From the NCBI GenBank assembly GCA_036971475.1, contig JBAIZL010000007.1:29896947-29960946 (forward strand): 64,000 nt of DNA, written 5' to 3'. This document shows positions 36,257-46,750 of the stretch, one piece after another; the first letter of the stretch is position 1; each line of letters begins with the position of its first letter. The notes under the pieces were generated by a model. It was not told the origin of the DNA and did no database searches. It saw nothing but the letters and a program-made list of their open reading frames with translations. The position numbers and the translations under genes are program-made. Origin of the DNA: Prosapia bicincta (taxonomy: Eukaryota > Arthropoda > Insecta > Hemiptera > Cercopidae).

Positions 36257-39200
36257 ATTCAATAAATAGAAATCTTCCATACTTTATTGATTATAAAAGT
36301 AGGAAATGGTTAATAGATACAGGATCTGAAAAAAATTATGTTAACCCTGATTTAATAACAAGCGAAATACCTCGTTACCAGGAGAAATTTACTGTCAAAA
36401 CGCCAGCAGGAATAAAACGTGGATCAGAATACGTTTATTTTGACCTAATAAATGTATTTGGAATTAAAAAATTAATTAAATTATATTTATTTAAATTTTC
36501 AGAAAAATATGATATTTTATTAGGACACGAATCATTACAAAAATTAAATGCAAAAATTAATTTTCAAAATAAAATATTAGAATATGACCAAAATAAATTT
36601 AAACAAATACTTGGATTAACTAAAGAAGTTAAATTAAAAAAAGGAATAAATGTAGTGAAATTACCTACAAAAGAAAATTATGATAATGCATATGTAAACG
36701 AATATAAAGACGACTTTATAGAATTAAAAGAGTCAATTGTTAAATGTAAAAATTATGAAGCGAATTGTATTGTGTATGCCAAAGAAGACGTCACCTATAG
36801 TGCCACTCCTTTTGAGGTATATAAAATCGATTCTATACAAGAATTTACACCTGTGACCGAAAGTCCCAAGTCTATATCTCTTGATATGGCTACAATTAAA
36901 AATTTATTAAGGACAGATCATATGAACAAAGAAGAAAAAATTGAGATAATTAAATTATTAAGTAATTATTCAAATATAATTAAACAAGAAAATGATATAT
37001 TAACTGCTACTAACTTATTAAAACATGAAATTAAAACAAAGGATGACAATCCTATTTATTCTAAGAGTTATAGATATCCCATAGCTTTTCGAAAAGATGT
37101 TGAAATTGAAATTGAAAAATTATTACAAAATAAAATTATCCAACACTCTAATTCGCCATACAATTCACCTATATGGGTAGTTCCAGACGCCTCAGGGAAA
37201 AGAAAAATAAGAATGGTAGTAGACTACCGTAAATTAAATGAAAAAACAATAGACGACAAATTTCCTATGCCAAATATAGAAGATCTTTTTGGAAAAATAG
37301 GTCGTGCAACATATTTCAGTGCATTAGATTTAGCCTCAGGTTTCCATCAAATTGAAATGGAAAAATCATCAATTCCTAAAACTGCATTCTCCACAGATCA
37401 AGGTCATTTTGAGTTTCTAGGAATGCCCTTTGGACTAAAAAACGCACCACCAACTTTTCAACGAGCTATGAATATAATATTTGCTTCCATGCCAAATGTA
37501 TTAGTTTATATGGACGATATTATAATATTTTCTGATTCATTAACAGAACACTTGAAACATTTAAAATCAGTATTCCAAAAACTATCGGAATATAATTTAA
37601 AAATACAATTAGACAAGACAGAATTTTTTAAAAAAGAACTATTATTTTTAGGACATATTATAAGTAAAGAAGGTATTCGTCCTAACCCGGCAAAATTAAC
37701 TGCTATAAAGGACTTTCCTCTACCAAAAAATCCAAAAGAAGTTAAACAATTTTTAGGATTAACGGGATACTATAGGAAGATGATTAAAAATTATGCTAAA
37801 TTAGCTAAGCCTTTAACTCATTTGTTAAGAAAGGACGTACCATTTAACTCTAACACACAAGAAGTAAAAGAAGCTTTTTCAGAATTGAAAGAAATTCTTA
37901 TGAACGAACCTATTTTAAAATTACCAGATTTTTCTAAATCATTTCAATTAACAACAGATGCATCTAACTTCGCAATTGGAGCAGTTCTATCACAGAATTT
38001 TGATAATATTGATCACCCTATTTCTTTTGCATCACGTACACTAAACAGACAAGAGATTAATTTGTCTACAATTGAAAAAGAATTATTAGCTATAGTTTGG
38101 GCATGCAAACATTTCAGACCTTACCTATATGGAAACAAATTTATTATTTATACAGATCACAAACCACTACAATGGCTTCATAACTTGAAGGAACCAAACT
38201 CAAAATTAATACGATGGAAATTATTATTAGAAGAATTCACTTTTGAAATTAAACATATTACTGGAAAATCTAATGTAGTCGCAGATGCACTTTCTAGAAT
38301 AAAAATACAAGAATCAAACGTGATAACCAATGACGCAGGCATAGAAATAAATCCAGAATCAGTTATAAACGAATTTTTACAAGATTGTAACCCCGAAGAC
38401 CAAGTATCAAATTTAGCTACAATTCACAGTCAAGATAGCTCTTCCGATAATTTTAAAATAATGGAAGATGATAAAATTATCAATACAGAACAAAATCAAA
38501 TTATTATTAAAAGAGGAAACGAAGAACCCCAGTATATAAAAATATTTAATAAAAACAGAATAATATTCTATGTATCAAATATACCAGACTTAGATAAATT
38601 AATTGACCAAGCAAATCAATTCTTAAAACCTAACACAACCTATGGTCTCTACTTTGAAGACGCAGGGATACCAGATATTAACAAAGAAATTAATAACCTA
38701 TTTACTCAAATGATAAAAGTAAATTTTACAGATATAACCATTAAAATTTATAAAAAACTCAATTTAGATGTAACAGATAAAGAGGAACAAAAGGAAATAA
38801 TTACTAATTATCATGAAGGAAAAACGTATCACAGGGGAATTAATGAAAATATAAATAAAATAAAAAATAAATATTATTGGCCTTCAATGATAGCAGATGT
38901 GACAGAATATATAAATAAATGCCAAATTTGTTTAAAAGTTAAATATGACCGCAAACCAATTAAAGAAAAATATTGTGTAACCCCCACACCATCAAGACCA
39001 TTTGAAAGACTACAAATTGATATTTTTCATTACTCGCAAACTAAGATCCTTACTATAGTGGATTGTTTTTCTAAACGTTTAACTACATTTATCTTAAAGA
39101 CACTTAATGGACATGAAATTACGAAACATCTACGCACATATCTTAATCTTTTTCCAGTTCCTTCTGTAATACAAATGGATAACGGTAAAGAATTTGATAA

Positions 39201-39852
39201 CGCCCTTATCCGTAACTTTCTACAGTTATACGAGATAAAACCCCATTACACAACACCAGGCTATTCTAATCCTCAAGGTCAAGTTGAACGCACTCATTCT
39301 ACACTTATTGAACTTCTTAATATTATCAATGAAACAAAAGAGATAACTACTTTAAAGGAGAAAGTGGAATTAGCCACTATCGCTTTTAACAACACTTTAA
39401 ACTCAACCCATAATTTAACTCCGAATGAAATGACGTATGGAAAGATTAAAACACCATTTTCTGATTTAAAAGATCCTGATTTTATAATAAACGAACTTAA
39501 CGCTAAATATCATGAACAACTAAAAACTACTCATGAATTAATAAAAAGAAAAATTGAAAAAGAAAAAATTGATCGCACTGATAAATTAAATACATCACGC
39601 GAAAAAACTACTTACATTCCTAAAGAAATATATTTAAAATCTATTTTGCATAGAAAAGAGAAACCTAGATATATACGTGCAACAAAAGGAAAAGGTTTAA
39701 CTGCAATTTTAAATAAAACAAAAAAATCAATTAAAATACATCCCAATCGGATTAAAAGACCACGCATAATAAAATCATCTGTTACAGAAAATGACACCAG
39801 CATTAATGTACCTGGTAGCAGCAGCACTAACAACTGTAACGCTAGCTTATAA
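36202..39852 (+). CDS. Pol polyprotein: protease, reverse transcriptase, RNase H, integrase
   Basis: Expressed as Gag-Pol by -1 frameshifting. There is no start codon of its own. The frame opens at 36202 and is intact for 1,216 codons to the TAA ending at 39852. Landmarks, counted from the frameshift: protease IDTGS with catalytic Asp 39 and a later DILLGHE segment; reverse transcriptase with VDYRKLNE, ALDLASGFHQ, GMPFGLKNAP and the active-site YMDD at 436-439; RNase H with TDAS (Asp 586), IEKELLA (Glu 625/627) and TDHKPLQWL (Asp 652); integrase with a zinc-binding H871-x5-H877-x29-C907-x2-C910 and a D940-D993-x35-E1029 catalytic triad. All catalytic residues I looked for are present. This domain order with integrase last is that of Ty3/gypsy elements. 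The last 62 bases overlap env. Confidence 0.95.
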   Translation, partial: FFRVKEASTQRSTLQFQLNSINRNLPYFIDYKSRKWLIDTGSEKNYVNPDLITSEIPRYQEKFTVKTPAGIKRGSEYVYFDLINVFGIKKLIKLYLFKFSEKYDILLGHESLQKLNAKINFQNKILEYDQNKFKQILGLTKEVKLKKGINVVKLPTKENYDNAYVNEYKDDFIELKESIVKCKNYEANCIVYAKEDVTYSATPFEVYKIDSIQEFTPVTESPKSISLDMATIKNLLRTDHMNKEEKIEIIKLLSNYSNIIKQENDILTATNLLKHEIKTKDDNPIYSKSYRYPIAFRKDVEIEIEKLLQNKIIQHSNSPYNSPIWVVPDASGKRKIRMVVDYRKLNEKTIDDKFPMPNIEDLFGKIGRATYFSALDLASGFHQIEMEKSSIPKTAFSTDQGHFEFLGMPFGLKNAPPTFQRAMNIIFASMPNVLVYMDDIIIFSDSLTEHLKHLKSVFQKLSEYNLKIQLDKTEFFKKELLFLGHIISKEGIRPNPAKLTAIKDFPLPKNPKEVKQFLGLTGYYRKMIKNYAKLAKPLTHLLRKDVPFNSNTQEVKEAFSELKEILMNEPILKLPDFSKSFQLTTDASNFAIGAVLSQNFDNIDHPISFASRTLNRQEINLSTIEKELLAIVWACKHFRPYLYGNKFIIYTDHKPLQWLHNLKEPNSKLIRWKLLLEEFTFEIKHITGKSNVVADALSRIKIQESNVITNDAGIEINPESVINEFLQDCNPEDQVSNLATIHSQDSSSDNFKIMEDDKIINTEQNQIIIKRGNEEPQYIKIFNKNRIIFYVSNIPDLDKLIDQANQFLKPNTTYGLYFEDAGIPDINKEINNLFTQMIKVNFTDITIKIYKKLNLDVTDKEEQKEIITNYHEGKTYHRGINENINKIKNKYYWPSMIADVTEYINKCQICLKVKYDRKPIKEKYCVTPTPSRPFERLQIDIFHYSQTKILTIVDCFSKRLTTFILKTLNGHEITKHLRTYLNLFPVPSVIQMDNGKEFDNALIRNFLQLYEIKPHYTTPGYSNPQGQVERTHSTLIELLNIINETKEITTLKEKVELATIAFNNTLNSTHNLTPNEMTYGKIKTPFSDLKDPDFIINELNAKYHEQLKTTHELIKRKIEKEKIDRTDKLNTSREKTTYIPKEIYLKSILHRKEKPRYIRATKGKGLTAILNKTKKSIKIHPNRIKRPRIIKSSVTENDTSINVPGSSSTNNCNASL
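39776..39787 (+). promoter_or_regulatory. Putative splice acceptor for env
   Basis: The sequence ATCATCTGTTACAG ends in an AG at 39786-39787, just three bases before the env ATG, inside the end of pol. With the donor at 35232 it would give a spliced env mRNA. The pyrimidine tract is short, so confidence is moderate. Confidence 0.5.
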
Positions 39853-41368
39853 AGAGACAGTTTTAACCAAAACTGCTGGAATTATTCCAATTCAAACGCA
39901 AGACGCTTTAATAACAAACACTACATATACTTATATGCACTATATGGATATGAATATTATTGGAAATGAACTTAAAAAAATTAAAAATAATATTAAATTG
40001 TATACCAATTCTTCATTAAATATTCATCTTTTAAACAGCATTAAACTACACTATGATTATGCCAAAACAAAACTCGAACATTTAAAAGGAAACTTCCCAG
40101 AATCTACTCGCACACGCAGAGGGTTAATTAACGGATTAGGCTCAGCAATATCTTGGCTAACTGGTAATATGGATGCTGATGATAAAGAAAAATATGATAG
40201 AATTATTCAACAAATTCAAAGCAATGAATATCACATAGAACATAATATCGAATCACAAGTAACTGTAAATAAACAAATCATTGACCAATTTAATAAGGAT
40301 ATGAATATAATTGCAAAAAATAACAACAAAATTAAAACAGCCCTCAGTGAAGCAAGCTCTATTTTAAATAATGTAGAATTATTTGAGCAATACTTTTTAA
40401 CTTACACCACTCTCATTCTAATTATAAATAGAATTAACGATATTACTACAAGCTTGGAATTTTGTAAAACCAATGTGCTACATTCTAATATATTAAACAA
40501 GAAGGAGCTTAACTATATTTTGGAAAATACAAAGGAGAAACTAATCTCAGACAAAATAGAAACAATATGGGAACTCAGTAAAGTTCATTGTGCTATTACC
40601 AAAAGTATGATTACATATTTTATACAAATACCCAAGTTATCTATTACTCTAGAAACCTTCTTTCTATTATCATATCCCGTCACACAAAAAGAAATAACCA
40701 GTACAATCCATACCTATCCTTCCTTTATCCTAAAGCATATGGATTTGTACACTAGTGATAATTGTAAATTAATTTATAATAATTATTATTGTGAAAAAAT
40801 AGATATTGTAAGTGATGATTGTATAGAAAGCTTAATCAATTTAAAATCAACAGATAAATGCAAAAGCATAATATTGAAAAAGCCAGAACCTTTTATTAAA
40901 TATATAAATATTATAAATCAGTATTTAATATTTGAAACATCAAATGGAGTTATAAAGAATAAGTTTAAAAATGAAAGTAAATCTATTAAGTTTCAAAAAA
41001 CACAACTTTTGTTTTTAGAACAAGATGAGAAATTAGAAAATAAGATTTGTAATGTAATGTACTTTGAAAGTTTTCCCACTATTATATTAGAAGAACCAGT
41101 AAAACAAGTTACAAGTAATATTCATTTTGAAAAAATTCATTTAGCAAATTTAAAATCAGAACCAATTGAAATTTTAGAAGAAAATGATTTTGATAAACAT
41201 TTTAAAACAATTGTTATTGTTATTCTTACTATAATAATTATTATTTCTATTGTAAGTTATTATTATTGTTATTATTATTATAAAAATTATAAAATTAAAC
41301 CAATGAATACTGTAGTAGAAGATATAGACCAAGGAGGTCCAATTGTACATTTTAACCGGGACGGTTAA
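39791..41368 (+). CDS. Env glycoprotein, baculovirus-F-like fusion protein
   Basis: A 525-residue type I membrane protein thought to mediate membrane fusion in infectious errantiviruses. It has a hydrophobic signal peptide (residues 4-19) and a furin-type site RTRR at 107-110, followed by a fusion-peptide-like segment starting GLINGLGSAISWLTGNMD. The cleavage site and following Gly/hydrophobic stretch, with the LTG-MD motif, match the F/Env family of baculoviruses and errantiviruses. Long helical heptad-like stretches follow (about 130-200). A strong membrane anchor lies at about 474-497, then a Tyr-rich juxtamembrane stretch and a short cytoplasmic tail. The N-terminal subunit is only about 90 residues, so F2 is small. 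Several N-x-S/T glycosylation sites are present. The frame is intact and overlaps pol by 62 bases. It ends 16 bases before the 3' LTR. Confidence 0.9.
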   Translation: MTPALMYLVAAALTTVTLAYKETVLTKTAGIIPIQTQDALITNTTYTYMHYMDMNIIGNELKKIKNNIKLYTNSSLNIHLLNSIKLHYDYAKTKLEHLKGNFPESTRTRRGLINGLGSAISWLTGNMDADDKEKYDRIIQQIQSNEYHIEHNIESQVTVNKQIIDQFNKDMNIIAKNNNKIKTALSEASSILNNVELFEQYFLTYTTLILIINRINDITTSLEFCKTNVLHSNILNKKELNYILENTKEKLISDKIETIWELSKVHCAITKSMITYFIQIPKLSITLETFFLLSYPVTQKEITSTIHTYPSFILKHMDLYTSDNCKLIYNNYYCEKIDIVSDDCIESLINLKSTDKCKSIILKKPEPFIKYINIINQYLIFETSNGVIKNKFKNESKSIKFQKTQLLFLEQDEKLENKICNVMYFESFPTIILEEPVKQVTSNIHFEKIHLANLKSEPIEILEENDFDKHFKTIVIVILTIIIIISIVSYYYCYYYYKNYKIKPMNTVVEDIDQGGPIVHFNRDG

Positions 41369-41373
41369 AACTT

Positions 41374-41384
41374 AGGGAAGGAGG
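41374..41384 (+). other. Polypurine tract
   Basis: Eleven purines (AGGGAAGGAGG) immediately precede the 3' LTR. This is the expected primer site for plus-strand DNA synthesis. Confidence 0.85.
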
Positions 41385-41688
41385 AGTTATATCAAGAAAG
41401 TCCCGTTAGTATGTACCGTTAGTTGATATTAATAGAATCATTAGAAATGTATAATCTTAACTATAACGTCATTCAAGATATATTATTATATATATATAGA
41501 GATTTAAAGCTTTTGGAGAGACTCATAATACTTCACTCGTTAAAGACTGTTACTATGCTGGTTTAGGTACCGATTGTTCTAGAGTTCTGTAATAGTTATA
41601 TGTATTAAGCTGTTGTAAGTTTGTAACAGGCCTTTGGCCTGAATAAATTGTTTTTTAAAAACCTATCGCTGTTTCGAGTTATTTAACT
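41385..41688 (+). repeat. 3' LTR (304 bp)
   Basis: A near-identical copy of 34635-34940 with one substitution and one 2-bp deletion. The AATAAA at 41642-41647, next to the perfect hairpin, would provide the 3' end of element transcripts. The flanking array sequence begins directly after TTTAACT. Confidence 0.95.
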
Positions 41689-42941
41689 GTCGTTATGTTT
41701 GATAATAAAAAAAACCACACAGTGAATTGAATTACTTCCAATTCCAGAGCATATCACTATTGCTGAAAGGGCTATGATCGCAGGATTAAAACTCCTTTTC
41801 GTCGTTATGTTTGATAATAAAAAAAACCACACAGTGAGGTGAATTACTTCCAATTCCAGAGCATATCACTATTGCTGAAAGGGCTAGGATCGCAGGATTA
41901 AAACTCCTTTTCGTCGTTATGTTTGATAATAAAAAAACTACACAGTGAGGTGAATTACTTCCAATTCCAGAGCATATCACTATTGCTGGAAGGGCTAGGA
42001 TCTCAGGATTAAAACTCCTTTTCGTCGTTATGTTTGATAATAAAAAAAACCACACAGTGAGGTGAATTACTTCCAATTCCAGAGCATATCACTATTGCTC
42101 AAAGGGCTAGGATCGCAGGATTAAAACTCCTTTTCGTCGTTATGTTTGATAATAAAAAAAAACCACACAGTGAGGTGAATTACTTCCAATTCCAGAGCAT
42201 ATCACTATTGCTCAAAGGGCTAGGATCGCAGGATTAAAACTCCTTTTCGCCGTTATGTTTGATAATAAAAAAAACCACACAGTGAGGTGAATTACTTCCA
42301 ATTCCAGAGCATATCACTATTGCTCAAAGGGCTAGGATCGCAGGATTAAAACTCCTTTTCGTCGTTATGTTTGATAATTAAAAAAACCACACAGTGAGGT
42401 GAATTACTTCCAATTCCAGAGCATATCACTATTGCTCAAAGGGCTAGGATCGCAGGATTAAAACTCCTTTTCGCCGTTATGTTTGATAATAAAAAAAACC
42501 ACACAGTGAGGTGAATTACTTCCAATTCCAGAGCATATCACTATTGCTCAAAGGGCTAGGATCGCAGGATTAAAACTCCTTTTCGCCGTTATGTTTGATA
42601 ATAAAAAAAACCACACAGTGAGGTGAATTACTTCCAATTCCTGAGCATATCACTATTGCTCAAAGGGCTAGGATCGCAGGATTAAAACTCATTTTCGTCG
42701 TTATGTTTGATAATAAAAAAAACCACACAGTGAGGTGAATTACTTCCAATTCCAGAGCATATCACTATTGCTCAAAGGGCTAGGATCGCAGGATTAAAAC
42801 TCCTTTTCGTCGTTATGTTTGATAATAAAAAAAACCACACAGTGAGGTGAATTACTTCCAATTCCAGAGCATATCACTATTGCTCAAAGGGCTAGGATCG
42901 CAGGATTAAAACTCCTTTTCGTCGTTATGTTTGATAATAAT
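41689..42941. repeat. 112-bp minisatellite array, right part (about 11 copies)
   Basis: The continuation of the array at 31670 after the LTR element. The first units carry the rare GTGAATTGAATT (41722), ATTGCTGAAAGG and GATCTCAGG variants, in the same order as the units from about 32651. Decayed units (CAGCATATCGGTATTG and similar) extend to about 43230. Confidence 0.95.
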
Positions 42942-44148
42942 TTTAAAAAAAAACAGTAAGGTGAATTACTACGGGTAGCACAGCATATCGGTATTGTGTA
43001 AAAGGCAAAGATTAAAGAATTAAAACTCCGTTTTAGCAGTATGTTTGATAATAAAAAATTGATAAATTTGAAAATTGCTTCAGATTGCGCAGGATGTCAT
43101 TATTGCGTAAAAGGCAAAATTCATAGAAATAGAACTTCTTCGAATTGTTTAATAATGAAATAAGTGGAACATATAAAATATCATTACTTCCGATTGCACA
43201 TTATGTGATTATGCCAGAAAGTAATGATTAATGTCAGCCATATTTGTTAAGGAATGCGGAAGGCGAGTGAATGCAGCAATGCATATTGTATTGACGTAGG
43301 CAGATTGAATGTCTCCACCAGCAAACAGTAAAAATTCTTGCGCGACTCGAGTAGAAGACGAACCGGCAAAATTATTCATTCTGGTCCTCGGAGAAAGGGT
43401 CTTCGCAAATTGCACATTCCTTGCCTCTTATTTGTTCCCTTCTCAGTGATACAAATGAAACCCATTGCCGGACCTTGGAAACGTGCTTCGTCCAGTCATT
43501 TCTCTCTGCGTCGAGTATTGTAAAGGCAATGGAAAACAACCTTTCCCTACTTATTTTTCTTACAAATGTATTTGTATTGATTTCTAGCCTAACCATTGAA
43601 ATATAATTGATGATTAAATTTGTCTTTTATTTATAAAAGAAATTACTAAACCAATGGTTAGAAGGGCAACTGTGCAGTTTATTTCCCTTTATAACAAATA
43701 AAACCTCCTAAACACAAAAACTCTGTATTTAAATCCCCATGTACATTTGATTTCTCCGGAGGAAACTATTACGAGAATATATCATACTTTTGAGTTATTT
43801 TTCTAATACTTTCCTCTAAACATGATAACTTTGTAATCGAAATATGCAAAATAATTTAAATAAAAAGTGTTTGCGGTTTGGAGATTTTATTTATTTGAAA
43901 CAAAAAACAGGTAGATTTCTAAAATAAACTGTAACTGTTAGTTTTTGTGCCAATATCCTGTATAACAAGTACCGAAGACGCTTTCCTTTACAATCTCCGC
44001 AAATACCAATTAATGTTAACTAAAGGTAAGTAAAACTATTTATTTAAAATTGCGTTTACGATTCTATTTGTTTTGCAACAGTTTGAGGGCATGTTTATAC
44101 ATCATTGATGTTTTTATTAGGACAGGATATTGCAATTCTCCGCCACTT
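42942..44148. other. Decayed array edge and intergenic DNA
   Basis: Up to about 43230 the 112-bp unit can still be followed in degenerate form. Short overlapping frames on both strands at 43209-43606 have no recognisable domain and are not annotated. A palindromic element lies at 43691-43900. Confidence 0.55.
43691..43900. repeat. Imperfect palindromic element, copy 2
   Basis: The left arm (about 43691-43762), read on the minus strand, contains AATGTACATGGGGATTTAAA and TTTTGTGTTTAGGAGGTTTT. The right arm (about 43811-43897), read on the plus strand, contains TTTCCTC, GAAATATGC, ATTTAAATAAAAAGTG and TTTGGAGATTTTATTT in the same order. The left arm also matches the plus-strand motif at 50796-50853 (GAAATGTATAATTAGG, TTGTGGTTAGAGGTTTTT). 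Confidence 0.45.
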
Positions 44149-46750
44149 AAACGTGTTATTGATTATATGCTCTCAATGCATTGCATTGCATTGGAATTAG
44201 TGCACTATTGCGAATAAATTTACAGGACACTAAATAGTTACAAATGTTAATATCATCATTATCATTAGGCTTATACAATGTGCAATTATATGTCGACACG
44301 AAGTATATTATCCCAACCGAGGAACGTGTTATTGATTATATGTTCTCAATGCATTGCATTGCATTGGAATTAGTGCACTATTGTGAATAAATTGGCAGGA
44401 CACTAAATAGTAACAAATGTTAATATCATCATTATCATTAGGCTTATACAATGTGCAATTATATGTCGACACGAAGTGTATTATCCCAACCGGGGAACGC
44501 GTTATTGATTATATGCTCTCAATGCATTACATTGCATTGGAATTAGTGCACTATTGTGAATAAATTGGCAGGGCACTAAATAGTTACAAATGTTAATATC
44601 ATCAATATCATTAGGCTTATACAATGTGCAATTATATGTCGACACGAAGTGTATTATCCCAACCGAAGAACGTGTTATTGATTATATGCTCTCAATGCAT
44701 TACATTGCATTGGAATTAGTGCACTATTGTGAATAAATTGGCAGGGCACTAAATAGTTACAAATGTTAATATCATCAATATCATTAGGCTTATACAATGT
44801 GCAATTATATGTTGACACGAAGTGTATTATCCCAACCGGGGAACGTGTTATTGATTATATGCTCTCAATGCATTGCATTGCATTGGAATTAGTGCACTAT
44901 TGTGAATAAATTGGCAGGGCACTAAATAGTTACAAATGTTATTATCATCATTATCATTAGGCTTATACAATGTGCAATTATATGTCGACACGAAGTGTAT
45001 TATCCCAACCGAGGAACGTGTTATTGATTATATGCTCTCAATGCATTACATTGCATTGGAATTAGTGCACTATTGTGAATAAATTGGCAGGACACTAAAT
45101 AGTTACAAATGTTAATATCATCATTATCATTAGGCTTACACAATGTGCAATTATATGTTAACACGAAGTTATTATCCCAACCGTGGAACGTGTTATTGAT
45201 TATATGCTCTCAGTGCATTGCATCGCATTGGAATTAGTGCACTATTGTGAATAAATTGGCAGGACACTAAATAGTTACAAATGTTAATATCATCATTATC
45301 ATTAGGCTTACACAATGTGCAATTATATGTTGACTCGAAGTTATTATCCCAACCGTGGAACGTGTTATTGATTATATGCTCTCAATGCATTGCATTGAAT
45401 TGGAATTAGTGCACTATTGTGAATAAATTCGCAGGGCACTAAATAGTTATAAATGTTAATATCATCATTATCATTAGGCTTATACAATGTGCAATTATAT
45501 GTCGACACGAAGTTATTATCCCAACCGAGGAACGTGTTATTGATTATATGCTCACAATGCATTGCATTGCATTGGAATTAGTGCACTATTGTGAATAAAT
45601 TGGCAGGGCACTAAATAGTTACAATTGTTAATATCATCAATATCATTAGGCTTATACAATGTGCAATTATATGTCGACACGAAGTATATTATCCCAACCG
45701 AGGAACGTGTTATTGATTATATGCTCACAATGCATTGCATTGCATTGGAATTAGTGCACTATTGTGAATAAATTGGCAGGGCACTAAATAGTTACAATTG
45801 TTAATATCATCAATATCATTAGGCTTATACAATGTGCAATTATATGTCGACACGAAGTATATTATCCCAACCGAGGAACGTGTTATTGATTATATGCTCA
45901 CAATGCATTGCATTGCATTGGAATTAGTGCACTATTGTGAATAAATTGGCAGGGCACTAAATAGTTACAATTGTTAATATCATCAATATCATTAGGCTTA
46001 TACAATGTGCAATTATATGTCGACACGAAGTATATTATCCCAACCGAGGAACGTGTTATTGATTATATGCTCACAATGCATTGCATTGCATTGGAATTAG
46101 TGCACTATTGTGAATAAATTGGCAGGGCACTAAATAGTTACAAATGTTAATATCATCAATATTATTAGGCTTATACAATGTGCAATTATATGTCGACACG
46201 AAGTATATTATCCCAACCGAGGAACGTGTTATTGATTATATGCTCTCAATGCATTGCATTGCATTGGAATTAGTGCACTATTGTGAATAAATTGGCAGGA
46301 CACTAAATAGTAACAAATGTTAATATCATCATTATCATTAGGCTTATACAATGTGCAATTATATGTCGACACGAAGTGTATTATCCCAACCGAGGAATGT
46401 GTTATTGATTGTATGCTCTCAATGCATTGCATTGCATTGGAATTAGTGCACTATTGTGAATAAATTGGCAGGGCACTAAATAGTTACAAATGTTAATATC
46501 ATCAATATTATTAGGCTTATACAATGTGCAATTATATGTCGACACGAAGTGTATTATCCCAACCGAGGAACGTGTTATTGATTATATGCTCTCAATGCAT
46601 TACATTGCATTGGAATTAGTGCACTATTGTGAATAAATTGGCAGGACACTAAATAGTTACAAATGTTAATATCATCAATATCATTAGGCTTATACAATGT
46701 GCTATTATATGTCGACACGAAGTTATTATCCCAACCGAGGAATGTGTTAT
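44149..46750. repeat. 173-bp satellite array, 15 copies
   Basis: The unit is about 173 bp, for example ACGTGTTATTGATTATATGC at 44151 and 44324, with ATGTCGACACGAAG and GGCAGGACACTAAATAG landmarks. Variants include ACAATTG for ACAAATG and ATATTATC for TTATC. The units from about 45540 to 46200 are very similar to one another, suggesting a local expansion. Unit length is close to a nucleosome repeat, as in many satellites. Minus-strand frames of 60-67 codons inside units are not genes. Confidence 0.95.

Larger units (their letters stand above)
34635..41688 (+). mobile_element. Full-length errantivirus-like LTR retroelement (gypsy group, with env)
   Basis: A 7,054-bp element in the order 5' LTR, primer-binding site, gag, pol, env, polypurine tract, 3' LTR. 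The AGTTA start and TAACT end of the LTRs, the lack of a gag zinc knuckle, the Pol domain order and a baculovirus-F-like Env all fit insect errantiviruses (Metaviridae). The LTRs differ by one substitution and one 2-bp indel, so the insertion is recent. Pol and env are open throughout. Gag has one internal stop, so this copy probably cannot complete a cycle by itself, though it could be complemented in trans. It lies inside a unit of the 112-bp array, which gives an exact empty-site sequence for comparison. Confidence 0.95.

Noticed and set aside
39612..39833. 73-codon minus-strand frame over the pol/env junction
   Set aside because: Shadow of the pol and env coding strand. It has no features of its own.
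41786..42076. 96-codon minus-strand frame
   Set aside because: Lies in the 112-bp array and repeats with it.
43209..43606. Overlapping short frames on both strands
   Set aside because: None has a recognisable motif, and both strands are equally open over a short stretch.
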